NCBI RefSeq assembly: GCF_958979055.1
Contig: NC_084886.1
Location: forward strand, 8,145,154 to 8,209,153
Direction of reading: 5' to 3'
Source of the DNA: Alnus glutinosa
Lineage: Eukaryota; Streptophyta; Magnoliopsida; Fagales; Betulaceae
Length of the DNA: 64,000 bases
Shown in pieces: positions 1-11,620 of the stretch (position 1 is its first letter; the number at the start of each line of letters is the position of its first letter). Position numbers and translations under genes: made by a program. The notes beneath the pieces were generated by a model. The model did not search any database. It was not told the DNA's origin and saw nothing but the letters and a program-made list of their open reading frames with translations.

Positions 1-320
1 CCGTAAAACATGTTTGATCCTTGCCAGGACGGTGAAAGTAGACCGTACAAGCATGGCGGCGAGTCGGCGACAGTATCAAAGCTTCGATTCCATAGCGATA
101 TGTCTTTCAAATACTTAACCTCTTGTCTTTGCCAGAAAATATTCTGCTGGAGATCACAAATCGTTGACTCCTTTTCCTTACACTTGAACAATTTTGCTTA
201 GTCCACTTTCCATATGATAACAGAAAGCTCGTCTATTTCTCTGTACAACGTGGCCGTGACGGTGACGTATCTGTCCATCATCTTCTTAACACTTGCTTCC
301 ATTTCTTTCAAGCTTAGAAC

Positions 321-480
321 TCAGCCGTGCGGGTCGGGGCCTATGCTTCCGAGCACGACATGGTGATTCCGTATGTGGGCACGCAAGAATGGAATGCAAT
401 TGAACTTGTCTATCGGGGATAGATGGAGAACTTGGTATGTTGATGGTCAAGTTGCAGGGTCGGTTTTCAAGAACACTTAA
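321..480 (+). pseudogene. serine carboxypeptidase-like (SCPL) C-terminal fragment
   Basis: A short relic of the C-terminal part of a plant serine carboxypeptidase-like acyltransferase/peptidase. One frame (from 321) reads RVGAYASEHDMVIPYVGTQE, matching the family block around the catalytic Asp-His region (usually YSGDHDMVVPYVGTQ). A second frame from about 403 reads NLSIGDRWRTWYVDGQVAGS, the family's WR.W.VDGQVAG block, and ends at TAA 478-480. The two blocks lie in different frames, so at least one frameshift separates them, and the 'SGDHD' is altered to 'SEHD'. No other SCPL exon is recognisable in 1-320. It is either a dead fragment or the damaged last exon of a gene lying to the left of the window. 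The family call is firm; dead rather than live is inferred from the frameshift. Confidence 0.7.
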
Positions 481-3063
481 TTTGATACATTTGGGCCGTC
501 AAAATATTTTTACTCAATCTCAACCATTAAATATTTTTACAGCATGTGTGCTGTAGTTTTTTAACTACAGCACACAAGCCGGATTCCTAATCTTTTAGTT
601 AAGGGATGGGTGAAGCCTAAAATTTTTATTATTTGTGTTCTTTATCAAACTATTTTGGATGTTCTTCGTAGATCAATGATTGAATGTGGAGATGATTTTA
701 ATTTGAGAAAGATTCATGTTGACTAGTTTTTGATTCATTATCATTTTTGTTTATATTAAATGCTTACTTTTTGTTTATTTTTTATGATTCAAATTTATAA
801 TGAATCCTTAATCTCTCTTAACATGTCATTAAAATCAAATTATCAATCAAACTCATGTTCAATCAACTTTATCTCTTATTTAGTGTTTCATTGTTAAATC
901 TTCCGATTAAGAGAGTTGATTCTCTACCTAATTGAGTAAAAAATGTCTTAAGAATGGGTAATAGAATATTAGGTACATGGATCCTTGAAACTCTCTTATT
1001 TATTTTTCTTAAGCTCGATTTTACTTGTTAATTTAATCGCTCTATAATTTTTTATCTATCTACATTTAATTCAAGCTTTTTATGAAAAAATAAAAAATAA
1101 ATTAAATTTAGATCGTTAAAAAATTATATCATATATATATTTTGTAATTTTTTTTTTTTGGTTGGTACTTCAGCCAAATCCCTTTTCGGAGAAATTAAAG
1201 TAAGGTAAGCTGTCAACTTCCCCTACTTCGGGAAGAAGTATATATAAATGTGAGGTCCAAAACCAAAATCAATTTGAAGAGGAAAACTAGTGGGCTCACT
1301 GAAAATCACTCAGCCGAAGAAGTAGACAAAAATGAATTCGGCAGAAGAAGTCGAAGCTAGTCATGATCGAATTAAATACACGTACAAACGGTTGTGATGC
1401 GACACAATAATAGATTTTTTTTTTTTTTTTTTTTTTGCTAAAACCCAAAAAATAAATCCAAAAAAGGTTATAAAAGAACTCGAAAAGCTAATAATTAAAA
1501 AATATATTTTATTTTAAAAAAAAAATGAGAAAATGCATAAAGGATAAATGAAAAAAAAAGAGTATATTTTTTAATATTAAATGATAGACGGGGGACTTTT
1601 GAACGTTCCCTGTCTATCATTTCTCGCCTCGTCCTTACAATTTTGAGTACTAGCATATCTGCGGAGTCATGAAAGAATGAGGAGAGGTATTAAAGTAACT
1701 CACATCGCTAAGATTTTTTTTATTTGTACACTTTATAAGTCATGGTGTTTTTTCTTCTCTGAAAGCGTATTTTGAAAATGTCAATTGGCCATGGACTTTT
1801 GCAAGAAGTAGTGCACTTAATGTAACACATACCCAATCCATTTTTATTTTTTTTTTACAACCTTTAAAGCCTTCAATCGTCACCAAAACCAACTCAAATC
1901 AAGATCAAAGGATTGAACAAATAAATCTGTAAAATCCACGAAATCTTCCACCCAAAAACACTAAGAGATTATAAGATAGAGACAAGAGAAAAGAGAGATG
2001 AGAGACAGAGGAGACGAGAACAGAAACGAGAGAAAGAGAGATAGAGAGAGAAACGATGTTTTTAAAAAGAAAATAAAATATCAAAATTATTATTTTAATA
2101 GTATAAGGAAAAATTAAAATAATATATTGTGGAATGTATTTTTATAGCTAGTGTTTTTAGTAATGATACATTCTTAAATAGCTGTTTGTCTATCTAAAAT
2201 ATATTTTTTTGTATTTATTTTATTTTTGTATTGGGGAGGTTACAAATTCCGAGTGGTTGGATAATAGCATGCACATTAAATGTTTTTTTCAAACTTTGAA
2301 GGGACCAAAGAGCCTCTCAGCCTCTAGTCCTACGTACCTGCTTAAAGTCTAAATATGGCGGTGATATATTAGAAAATATGACACAAGACCCACAAATATG
2401 CGGTTGATTTTTATCGACATTTAGTTCAACAACTCCCTCTGTGTTTGTGAACGAAACATCATCATGATGTTCTACGATATGACATGTTAATAATAAAACT
2501 CACAAAAAAAAAAATATTTTTTTAAAATTTTTTTTCTTCACTTTTAAAAAGACGTTTCTTTTTTACTAAATCGAAAGACAGTTTTTTGCTCAAATATTTT
2601 ATACGACATAAAGCGTAGGAAAAACTTTTTGAAATGATTTTTTTTTCATTGATAACATATCATATCTTTAATATGTAATATTTTTTACACCATTTTCGAA
2701 ATAAAAAACGGCTTTAATTTAAAGAAATTTGAGAATTTCAAATTTCTTTGAAATTTTAGAGGATCCTGATCCGAACAAATAATTATTTTTTTTTAAGACA
2801 TGTTTTTTATATATCTTTTATATATTTATTTTTAAAATTAACCATCAAATATGTAAGACTCACATGTGAGTCTTTGAAAGTCCTACGAATTTAATAATTG
2901 ATTTAAAAATGAAACATATGGAAGATGTACTAGAGATATAGAAAAAAAAAAATCATTTCTCTTTTGCTACCATGGATGACATTGACATGCATGTCTTAAA
3001 ATCTGGTATCTCCATTATTCCATAAGATAATGGCACATTAATTTAAAATAATTTTTAAGAAAG

Positions 3064-3110
<47 letters not shown>

Positions 3111-3226
3111 AGAGCATTTTCTATAGCACAATAGTTGGCCTGTTTTTTTTTGGTTAAAAAAAAAAAAAGATTGGGAAAAGCACAATAGCTTTCATGGGAG
3201 TAGAGTCTCTTAAACAAGAGGTTTTA
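481..3226. other. AT-rich intergenic stretch
   Basis: No convincing coding potential on either strand. Small structures only: a short inverted repeat around 545-585 (arms GTGTGCTGTAG and CTACAGCACAC), a short hairpin at 1578-1621 (arms AATGATAGAC and GTCTATCATT), a purine-rich tract at 1975-2055, and long homopolymer A/T runs. A segment near 2560-2790 (ACGGCTTTAATTTAAAG and flanks) resembles one arm of the inverted-repeat element at 54.7-55.06 kb. Confidence 0.6.
3067..3107. repeat. (GA)n microsatellite
   Basis: About 20 uninterrupted GA units in intergenic DNA. Confidence 0.95.
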
Positions 3227-3527
3227 GGGTCTGTTTGGATTTGCGATTTAAAAATAACGATTTTAAAATGTGCGACTTAAAAAAGTGATTTTTAAAAACG
3301 TAGTTAAACGTTTGGTAAAATCGCAGTTTGACCTTTAAAATCACGGGTTAGCCTTTTAAAATACTGTGTTTTCAAAAAAGCACCACATTACTTGCGATTT
3401 GAATAAGCACTTTTATGCATTTTTAAATCGCAATTTTTTAAAAACGCAGTTTCCGAACGGTTCATTTTCTGCGATTTGGTTTAAAATCGCATTTTTTCTC
3501 TACGAAATCGCAATTTCAAACACACCC
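3227..3527. mobile_element. Tourist-like MITE (PIF/Harbinger type)
   Basis: A 301-bp element with terminal inverted repeats: the left end reads GGGTCTGTTTGGATTTGCGA and the right end, reverse-complemented, GGGTGTGTTTGAAATTGCGA. It is flanked on both sides by TTA (3224-3226 and 3528-3530). A 3-bp TTA target duplication with GGG...TTTGG termini is the hallmark of Tourist/PIF-Harbinger MITEs. There is no coding capacity. The interior has many repeats of the AAATCGCA type in both orientations. Confidence 0.85.
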
Positions 3528-3734
3528 TTACTCCGCTTAGACTGATGGACAAACATGAGCCCTGTACTTAGATATTTTGCAACCCATATGAGCTGTGAAC
3601 TTAATTCAATAAGGAAAAGTACGTACTACGCATAATCCTTTATATATACTATCGTCCAATTATCAATGTCATTCACACATTATTATTGAGTCAATGCGCT
3701 TTCAAATTATTAAAAAGTGTTAATGTTCCATTAA

Positions 3735-3735
3735 T

Positions 3736-3766
<31 letters not shown>

Positions 3767-3767
3767 C
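3735..3767. repeat. poly-A tract
   Basis: A run of about 26 A residues (from about 3740); it may be the tail of a decayed retroposon, but no body is recognisable to its left. Confidence 0.7.
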
Positions 3768-3839
3768 TAAAGATGTTTGTTTTATTGAAAAATTTTTAAG
3801 GTTATTTTTACTTTTTGTTGGCCTTAGGGGTGGTATTGC

Positions 3840-4440
3840 CAAATTTTTTTAGTGTTAGAGAAGCATTAACTGTATTGGAAGATGCAATTTGAAGATTATC
3901 TATATAGGAGGCCAGGAAATTACATTTGGCTCTTCTAGGGGAGCAACATGACAGCATAAAGAATGATGAATGGGTCCTACTTGATCGACGGGTGCTAGGA
4001 GTTTTCTGGTTAACACTGTCAAAATTAGTTGCGCACAACATTGTGAAAGAGAAGATCACAATGGGTCTAATGATGATTTTTTTCATGTATGTATGAAAAG
4101 TCGTCTACTAACAACAAGGTGAATCTGATAAAAAAGTAGTTTAATGTGAAGATGGCAAAAGGTGCAATCACAAATAAATTGTCCTTTGTAGATATTGATT
4201 TTGGTGATTAGATCCAAGCATTATTGATCGTTTTGGCTTCTTTGCCAAATAGTTGGAAGGCTATGAGAATGACAGTGAACGAGCAATTCTACAGGAAAAA
4301 GTAAACTCAGATATATATGCAAATATTCAAGATTTGATTCTAAGCAAGGAGATTCACAAAAGAGATGCAGTTGAAACCTCAAGTTTTGGTTTTGCCTTAA
4401 ACCTTGAGGCAAGAGGCAGAGGCAAGAGTTGAGAGAGACA
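3840..4440 (+). mobile_element. Ty1/copia gag fossil
   Basis: Plus-strand remnant of the gag (UBN2-type capsid) region of a Ty1/copia LTR retrotransposon. Recognisable blocks are the W..LDRR...L.L block near 3975-4030, the MKKLFN-like stretch near 4110-4150, the 'LPNSW' motif near 4240-4260, and the ILSKEI...ETS block near 4330-4390. Only gag is seen; no LTRs, integrase or RT are adjacent. It is broken, with several disruptions, and is clearly old. It is not part of the 8-26 kb nest. Confidence 0.8.
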
Positions 4441-4887
4441 TTGACAATGAAGTACTCGTTTGATGAAGTATCTTTACTTTTTTATTTTTTTCATTTTAAT
4501 ATGTTATAAAGAAAAATAGGAATCTTATTTTCCGATGTCTTCCATAATAATTTCTTATTTGAAAAGAAAGAAAATACATAAGCAAGTGCCATTGTGTAAC
4601 ATGTAACATGGATTTAAACGGGTCCTGATATGTTGATTATATTATGATATACCAATTTGATTCAAGATCTCTTATTGTGCATGTTCATGTACTTTCAAAT
4701 TTTCAATAGATTTGCATGTCTTTATTAAATATTAGACATCCAATTAAGGTCATAACTAAGAAACAACCTAAATTAATGTGGGGCGATTAATGTTACACAC
4801 TCTCACCTTACTCCCTCCCACTCAATGTAGGGCAGAAGAGCATTACAAGACTGGCAGAAGAACTGAAATTGGCATCATTAATTTGAT
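4441..4887. other. intergenic, nothing recognised
   Basis: AT-rich DNA between the copia fossil and the RING gene. It should contain the 3' UTR of the minus-strand RING gene next to 4888. No other feature seen. Confidence 0.5.
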
Positions 4888-5427
4888 TCAACGTAGCCAC
4901 CATGTCTCGTGGTCAGACGAACTGAAGGAGAAAATCTTAAACGACAGAACTTCCACTCCAAGCTCAGTAATTGCTCTGAACGGATGAGCTAACGAATCGC
5001 GGCATAGAGGGCAGCTTAGGTTCTTGTATCCAAGCCATCTGTCCAAGCAAACTCTGTGAAAGAGATGGTCGCATCTTAGCTCTCTGATCTCGTCTCCATT
5101 TTCAATCTTACACAGACACACAGCACATTCTACTTCCGAAGAACAGGGGTCGTGCTCGTATCGTGCTGTGCTGATCAGCTCTTCACCACTACTTTCTGGC
5201 ACACCATGCGCGTGTCGTGGCTTGGAAAAACCAGCTGTACCGTAAGGCAAGCAATTATTGCATGCCCATTTCAAATGGGTGGCCATCAAGTTGAGGTATT
5301 TCGACATGGTTGATGAACAACCGAGATTGTAAGATCGGCTGGATATAGCACCAGTACTTATAAAGATGAAGAAAACAAGAAGCGAAAGGAGCGAGAGAGT
5401 TGAGAAAGCTAAGGAAAGGCTCATCAT
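4888..5427 (-). CDS. RING-H2 finger protein with N-terminal membrane anchor (probable E3 ubiquitin ligase)
   Basis: Single-exon 179-aa protein. Residues 5-28 form one hydrophobic membrane segment or signal anchor. A spacer of about 70 residues follows, then a RING-H2 domain at residues 101-142: C101-x2-C104, C119-x-H121-x2-H124-x2-C127 and C139-x2-C142, with the RVCLDRWL and CPLCR signature. This order (anchor, spacer, RING-H2) fits small plant membrane-anchored RING-H2 E3 ligases of the RHA/XERICO/ATL-like type, which pass ubiquitin from an E2 to substrates at endomembranes. The ATL-specific GLD motif is not seen, so I prefer the RHA/XERICO-like label. The first of two adjacent ATGs is taken as start. 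A TTTAAA-type TATA-like element lies about 45-50 bp upstream (5473-5480, minus strand). Intact; substrate unknown. Confidence 0.88.
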   Translation of the reverse strand: MMSLSLAFSTLSLLSLLVFFIFISTGAISSRSYNLGCSSTMSKYLNLMATHLKWACNNCLPYGTAGFSKPRHAHGVPESSGEELISTARYEHDPCSSEVECAVCLCKIENGDEIRELRCDHLFHRVCLDRWLGYKNLSCPLCRDSLAHPFRAITELGVEVLSFKIFSFSSSDHETWWLR

Positions 5428-6294
5428 GTTTGATGATTATGTGAAGGCAAAGGAAGGTGGATGTACGTTCTTTTAAAGAGTGGGATAGCTAGCCTAGGTG
5501 CAGGTCAGGGGGGCAGTGGGAACGTACTGAAGCAAATTAATTAACTTTGTTTGTGACCTCTCATGATGACTCAGAATTCAGGAAGATACATATGTTCCAT
5601 CCTTTACTTTTCTTTTGTTTTTGTTCTTTCACTGTTTCACATGTGTTTCTCGTTCTTGAACGAGATTCATGCGCGTAAAATTGAACCGAGTACGACTTTT
5701 GTAATTATGACGTCAAATTTTAAAAAATGATATCTAAGCCTAAGATACTCCGATAATTAAGAAATGAATGTAAAATAACAAAAAAGTGCGTAGTACTATT
5801 TTTTAATGCTTCTTACCGTAATGTCTTTAAAATTTTTTTAAAAATGAAATAAAAATAAGCAAACTTGAATTAAAAATAAAGTAAAATTGGAAGAAAAAAA
5901 AAAATTAAAGGCCCGAAACCAGAAAAAGGGTGTGGCCCAAGCACCAAAACAGCCCCCTTTTTGGCGTTTTTCATTTTAATTTTTTTCAAATGTTTATTTT
6001 TTATTTTTCTTTTCTTTAAATAATTAATTTGAAGGGTATTCCAGAAAGAAGAATACATGGCCTCTCTTCTGTCCAATTTGAGGATAGTTCTTAATGGAGT
6101 GTCTAATTTGACAAGTATATATGAGGACCCGATGTAATTACTTTTCAAAGTTTTGTAGTATAAGCTAGTACAAAAATGCTATTAGTTTAGGCTAAAATAC
6201 AACCTCAGTCACATTAATTAGGTTGACGTTTGCAGGGGCAGAATAAAAATTTTAAGTTTTGGGAGGGGGACAAAACTTTTTCTTTTTCTTTTTC

Positions 6295-6325
<31 letters not shown>

Positions 6326-6460
6326 GAACACTTTTGAGAAGGTAAAAAATTAATTTTGTAAGATTTTGTATAATTTTTTTAAAATTATTACTTGAGTCTT
6401 ACATTCTTAGCTTATTATTTTATTTTAATTCAGATGTCTCAAAAATCAAAATATTATCCG
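5428..6460. other. intergenic: RING-H2 gene promoter side, then AT-rich DNA
   Basis: The first few hundred bases lie 5' of the minus-strand RING gene and should hold its promoter. The rest is AT-rich, with homopolymer and TTTTTC runs near 6280-6325. No gene is supported. Confidence 0.5.
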
Positions 6461-6720
6461 TTTCAAAAGGTCAATGGACATGATTAATTTACTTAAAAAA
6501 AGGTGATCCTCTTTTTTTTCTTTTTAATTATTATTTTTTGTTTGGCTTTAAGAGACGTTTGTTTTGGAAATTTTTTTATTCACCCTGTTTTCATCGATCG
6601 TGTACAGTATTTCATTTAATTATATACAGGTATGAATGCTCTTACATTATTAGCTTAATTCTTATTTTATTTTCAGATGCTTCTTATTTTATGTAAGCAT
6701 TCATACCTGTAGGCTGTACG

Positions 6721-6753
<33 letters not shown>

Positions 6754-6924
6754 GCAATACTGTACACGATGAAAACAGGGTGAATATATATAAAACAATT
6801 TCAAAAACAAACGCGTCTTGAATTTCTTAAAGCCAAAAAAAAAAAAAAAAAAAACAAGAAAAAAGAAAAAAAAGAGTATTACCTTTTTAAGTAAATTAAT
6901 CATGTTCATTGACCCTTTTGAAAT
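6461..6924. repeat. large imperfect palindrome (fold-back)
   Basis: The left arm at about 6461-6645 is repeated in inverted orientation at about 6693-6924. Shared blocks include CATGATTAATTTACTTAAAA, TTGGCTTTAAGA, TTCACCCTGTTTTCATCG with GTGTACAGTAT, and CAGGTATGAATGC. The loop is about 47 bp. The right arm is longer because of a (TA)n run at 6728-6753 and a poly-A tract near 6837-6853. A segment starting CTTACATT.TTAGCTTA at 6401 also recurs directly at 6641. No terminal duplication was identified, so it could be a fold-back transposon or a local inverted duplication. Confidence 0.8.
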
Positions 6925-7127
6925 TCCTTTCAGAGATGCATGTCCTATCGAGGGATAAAGATGCATGGCATTTAACCCGTTTGAACTGTTAGTAATTTGA
7001 AGAGATTATATGAGATTTATCTGTCGTTGTGAGAAAAGGTTTTCTTATAATTATATTCCCTTAAAATGTCTTATTTTCTTAAATAAGACCGACAATAGTA
7101 GAGGTAGAGAGTATGAAAAATGATTTG

Positions 7128-7262
7128 TAGGAACGGTTAACATCCACTTTTTATTAAAAAATTGGATTTTAATGAAAAAGTTGTCTCAAATGTGGCATTA
7201 GAGACAACTTTTTGATTAAAATCTATTTTTTTAATAAAAAGTAGGTGTCAAGAAACGGTATT
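7128..7262. repeat. short hairpin / MITE-like inverted repeat
   Basis: About 60-bp arms (blocks CACTTTTTATTAAAAAA, GATTTTAAT.AAAAAGTT and GTTGTCTC) fold back on each other around a loop of less than 10 bp. It is non-coding. It may be a small fold-back MITE or a small-RNA-generating hairpin. Confidence 0.7.
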
Positions 7263-7790
7263 GTCCCATGTGTATCACTGCTAAGAGAATATATATGGTT
7301 AAAAGATTAAGCACGTCTTATGGACATTAGATTCTATATATATTTCTCTGGACATGCATAGATGTTTGTTTTCGCAAGGAATTATGACCGATGAATTAAC
7401 GTGGACCATGAATTTCACATCATAAAAATTAGAGTCTCATGACATTATTGCAAGTCCGTGCAACATATATATATGAGGATATGAAGAACCCATACAAACA
7501 GGTCACATCCTTGACTAGTCCATCAAATACTAATTGAGAGAGAAAAGAGAAGTTTACACGCTAAAAGAACAGAAAATATTCATGTACGTATTTATAACAA
7601 TAATATTTGGATGAATACAATCATGTATTGTTTATGTATCTTCCCTTATCTAAACTGTCATGTTACAAGTATTTATTCATCATTAAAAAAAATAAAAATA
7701 AAAAATGTAACAATTAAGTATTTATCATGACCTATCTGCTGTTTGATCTGTTTCTTTGATCCTTATCCTTATTTGGTGGCTTCCGTTTAT

Positions 7791-7909
7791 CATCATCTCC
7801 TTCTGCTCAATTATCTGTTTGTTACAGTACTGTTTTTGTTCATCATCATCTCCTTCTGCTCAATTATCTGTTTGTTACAGTACTGTTTTTGTTCATCATC
7901 ATCTGCTTA
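7791..7909 (+). repeat. 53-bp tandem duplication (about 2.2 copies)
   Basis: The unit beginning CATCATCTCCTTCTGCTCAA occurs at 7791 and again at 7844, the two copies being identical by eye. A partial third copy starts at 7897. Confidence 0.9.
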
Positions 7910-8064
7910 ATTGATCTACAGGCTAGGACGCGCGGGACCGTGTTTGAAGATGTGGTTGTCTCAATACGGTACTGACAGTGATTTTGTCTCATCGGGACGC
8001 AGTGACATTAATGAGATTGGCATGTAACTCGATCATGTAAAAATCGTAGAGGAAGTCCATCTTG

Positions 8065-8231
8065 GAGTAATGTTAAAAGTCTTTTTTATGTCACTCAAAT
8101 AATAATGTGGACAGCTTCTAAAATAACCATTAAACTTGTGATGGATCATTACTGAATTTTGATCAAAATATAATTTTAAAATGCACCTTATTATTGGAGG
8201 GATACAATAGGACTAGCTTGTAGAATAACTC
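8065..8231. mobile_element. degraded fold-back MITE, same family as 15344-15527
   Basis: Central segment GATCATTACTGAATTTTGAT closely matches the centre of the LINE-borne MITE (GATCATTGTTGAATTTTGAT). Ends GAGTAATGTTA and TAGAATAACTC are inverted. It sits at the edge of the minus-strand copia remnant. Confidence 0.6.
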
Positions 8232-9354
8232 TAGTTTGCGAAGGTATCAGCTAATTGGTCTTTGCTTGAGATAAACTTAAACGACAATGTTGGTACAGTT
8301 TCCGGTATGGTGACGTGTCGCCTGAAGATTCGCTGTTGATTTCTACCGAATACCTCAACCCTGCAAAAAGGAACAAACAACTCGTCGGGGGTGCCGACCA
8401 CGCCCACTCCGATGCCTAAGTCAGTCTAAAAAGTTTTCTGCAGAGTATTCTGAATATTAATCTCAAGAGCTTCGAGAGTTCGTCCTTATACCTGGTGTGA
8501 CGGTCTTTATTTATAGGCCGGACCTTCTTGACACCTAGTTGGATTAGGAGTTTGAGTCCTAGCCTGGTTGAACTTTAACTACATCTTCAGGGAATTCGAG
8601 TAGGAGTGTAAAGTCCGTAGTTGATCGCGTTTGTACTTCTTTGAACTTGATTCCATGTCAATAACCATTTTATCCCATAAATTATGGATCTGTAGTTTAT
8701 CCCTGATCTTCTGGGATTCTATCTTTATCTCACTCTAAGACGGACGTGGCGCATGGCACCTTTTAGAAGTCTGTAGCACATTTCAGCTAACCTCCGAGGC
8801 GATGATATCCGAGACGTGTTCGCTCCGACCTGGAGATCTCGGGATATATCGAGACGTTAGTACTCTGAGACACAAATATCCGAGATATGCTCGCCCTATT
8901 CAGACTAGGATATCTCGGGACGTTCCATATACCGTAACCTGGAGTGTTAAGACCGAGATGTCGTTTTGCCTCCGAGATGTATTTGTACCGAGATGTCGTT
9001 ATACCTCCGAGATCTATTTATACCTAGGCAATCTTTTCTTCGCTGGCCGAAATAAATGTCCGAGACATAGATCCGAGATGTTTCTGAGTCCACGTGTCTC
9101 TAGGGTTAATTTTATCCCTAACAGACAAAGCTCGAGCAACCTCTTCTCCCGGACAAAATGAAGGTCAATTTCAATGCATGTGTTTCATTTGGGCATAGAA
9201 CATTGGATTTACAGTGAGACACGTAGCGCCGACGTTGCCAATTTCGTCTTTTTTAGCAGAAAATAAGTCATGTGCATCGTACATGAGTTTTTAAAGGATG
9301 AAGTCCTCAAATTAGGATACACCCCAGTTATACTCGGCCCTTGTAGGCAGTGGC
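8232..9354 (-). mobile_element. Ty1/copia RNase H-end remnant (interrupted by a solo LTR)
   Basis: On the minus strand, 9130-9255 reads like the end of the copia RT/RNase H region (NPMFYAQ.KH..., EID.HFVRE). The continuation beyond the solo LTR (8232-8287) reads SSKDQLADTFA, the usual copia C-terminal block. Just before the hAT element a GPSITGVYPN-like block (9300-9354) belongs to the region after the protease, so the element between is heavily rearranged. Broken and old; it is the host sequence of the nest. Confidence 0.75.
8288..9123. mobile_element. solo LTR with 5-bp target duplication
   Basis: An 836-bp sequence beginning TGTTGG and ending CCTAACA, flanked on both sides by GACAA (8283-8287 and 9124-9128). 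TG...CA ends plus a perfect 5-bp duplication and no internal domain make this a solo LTR left by LTR-LTR recombination. A plus-strand TATA-like TTTATTTATAGG lies near 8505-8517. The right half has many repeats of CCGAGATGT / CCGAGACGT. Superfamily not determinable. The exact duplication suggests a fairly recent insertion compared with the copia it sits in. Confidence 0.88.
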
Positions 9355-11230
9355 AGAGCCAAAATAAAAAAATGATAATTGTGAGGGTGAACTAAAAATA
9401 TGATAAACATGCACCAAATATTTTCATAAACAAATACTCTAACTTTCTTCCTTAGAGAAATAAACCATTTCCTTTGTTAAATTAAGCATAGTTTTTTTCG
9501 TCGGCAATCCCAAAAAGCTTTGTGCAGATGTTTGTTGATTAAGTCTAACCGTGCAATCAATTGCATCATAAATATATAGTAACAAATAAAAAACTATATA
9601 TCACAATAGCACCGTACATGTATTTTTTAGTTTTAATAGACAAATCTAAACTCTTTTTAATAGGGATTTGATATCATTGACATTAAGTGTGTTGGAATTG
9701 CTGGATTTTGTGGTTTAGAGTGGTGGCTAGGAACTGAGGTTCCTAGCCAGCCTCTCTTATCATAGATCGAACACTCAAACAGGTCCACGTCTTCTTTTTC
9801 TTCTTCCTCCTCCTCAATTGCATCTATAAAAATTATAGGTGGAATGGTGAATCCATGACTCAGCAAATTCAAGCAAATTGACCATTTGTAATCTGAGACC
9901 TTAGTTGTTTATAAAATATCTCATCACTATTGTTTAGTACTAGACAGCCATACATGCAGGGTTTTCACAAAAGAGTTGTGAATAAAGTATAGCTAACTAG
10001 GAAACCATGTTATAGACAATTTGATATACAGTAATAAAACATAAAATATATTTATTTGCATTTTCTTACTACATAATTAACTTCACATTTCATCATATGA
10101 ATCAATAAAAGAATTCATAATATGAGTAAAATATCAGTTAAAATCAACATACTTTAAGCACATAACACTGCAGAACATAACATATCATCATAACAATAAG
10201 TGAATTTATACTCTCACCTATCCTTAGGAGTTTGCGAAGTGTTACTTCACTTAACCGCAAAAGTTGTTAATAATTTATCCATCTTATAGCTTCAAGGTGT
10301 TAAGCATGTGACCCCACTTAACTGCTAGGCAGTTGGACAACTTTGTTTCCCCCAACCTAATATCGGGATGTTAGGCGCATAATCCCCACCTAACCGTTGA
10401 GCATTTGCATGCATTCATATGTACATAATTTCATATAATATTATCATTTTCACAAATAATTTTTTTTTCTTCCAAAACTCATTCTCTTTTTATAAATCAT
10501 TTAATTTGAAAATATATTTTCATTTAACACATGTAAAATATTTCAAAATATGTTCATATGTGTAATCAAAATTACAGGGCTCAATAAAACATATATAACA
10601 TGTTTTTGTAAAATAATGTAGGGTCAGTAAGTTTGAACTTACAATTTAGGCGTATACTCTTTAGATGATTTTTCTGCGTTTTCATAAACTTTCTACATTA
10701 ATATTATACATGGCTATATTCTTTATTTCTCATTTTAAGCCTTATTTTAAATCCTAAAAAATCAGACAGCATAACAACATGTTTACAATGTCATAATACA
10801 ATTTGGGCATCATAACGACATATTTAAATATCTTAGCATTATTTGGGCATTATAATGACTATGTAGCATTTTCACGTATTTTTCATACTAGCATTACTTC
10901 AATATTAATATAATATTTATTTAAAGCTCTAACATTACTTGGGCATTACAATAGTTCTATTGTAAAATACCTAATAATATTAAGGCAATACAACGACACA
11001 TTTGTAATTTTAAAAGAATAATTGAATATAATATCCTTCTTTGAGATATTCAATTACACTTTTCCCAGCAATTTATACATTTTATTTACATAATTTAAAT
11101 TTTAATAACTAAAATAGACATAAACTAAGAATAAAAGAATTATACCTAACACTCCCACTTTAAGTAGCTCCAAAGCTTAATTTTTATTCTTAAATATTTT
11201 TATTTTATTTTTTATTTTTCCTAAACTGAT

Positions 11231-11235
<5 letters not shown>

Positions 11236-11268
<33 letters not shown>
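11236..11268. repeat. (GA)n microsatellite in LTR copy A
   Basis: About 16 GA units, at the same position as the much longer (GA)n run of copy B (23069-23161). Confidence 0.95.
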
Positions 11269-11273
<5 letters not shown>

Positions 11274-11620
11274 GAGTTTTTTTTTTTTTTTTTTTTTTAC
11301 TGTACTGTGGTGGGTATTTATAGGTAATTTTTTTGGGAGACATTTGGTATTTTCATAAGAGTTTAATTGAGAAGACATGTATGTAGGCGCCGTTTTTTTA
11401 ATTTTCTATTTCTTTTCGCACCTTGCATCAGCCTTAAGGGTAGTAGTAGAACCCAAATCAGCCCTAGCTGGAGTCCTCTCTCTTGGCTCTTTTCTCTCTA
11501 GGAAACCCGAGAGGAGAGTGTTGGAGTCCCTAGCCGGTTCTTGCCAGCTAGGAGTTTCCATAGTTGGCTTGGCTTGGTCATGAGTCCAGATTTGTCTGGT
11601 TTATCTTGATCAAGCCATAG

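Noticed and set aside
5870-6148. 92-codon minus-strand frame after the RING gene
   Set aside because: Low-complexity Lys/Ile/Phe translation of AT-rich DNA.
8802-9161. 119-codon plus-strand frame
   Set aside because: Lies on the CCGAGATGT repeats of the solo LTR and runs past its end; not a gene.
10200-11160. Evenly spaced similar phrases (TTGGGCAT..TAACGAC) as a CRISPR-like array
   Set aside because: Imperfect, variable spacing, inside a plant LTR; they are internal repeats of the LTR.
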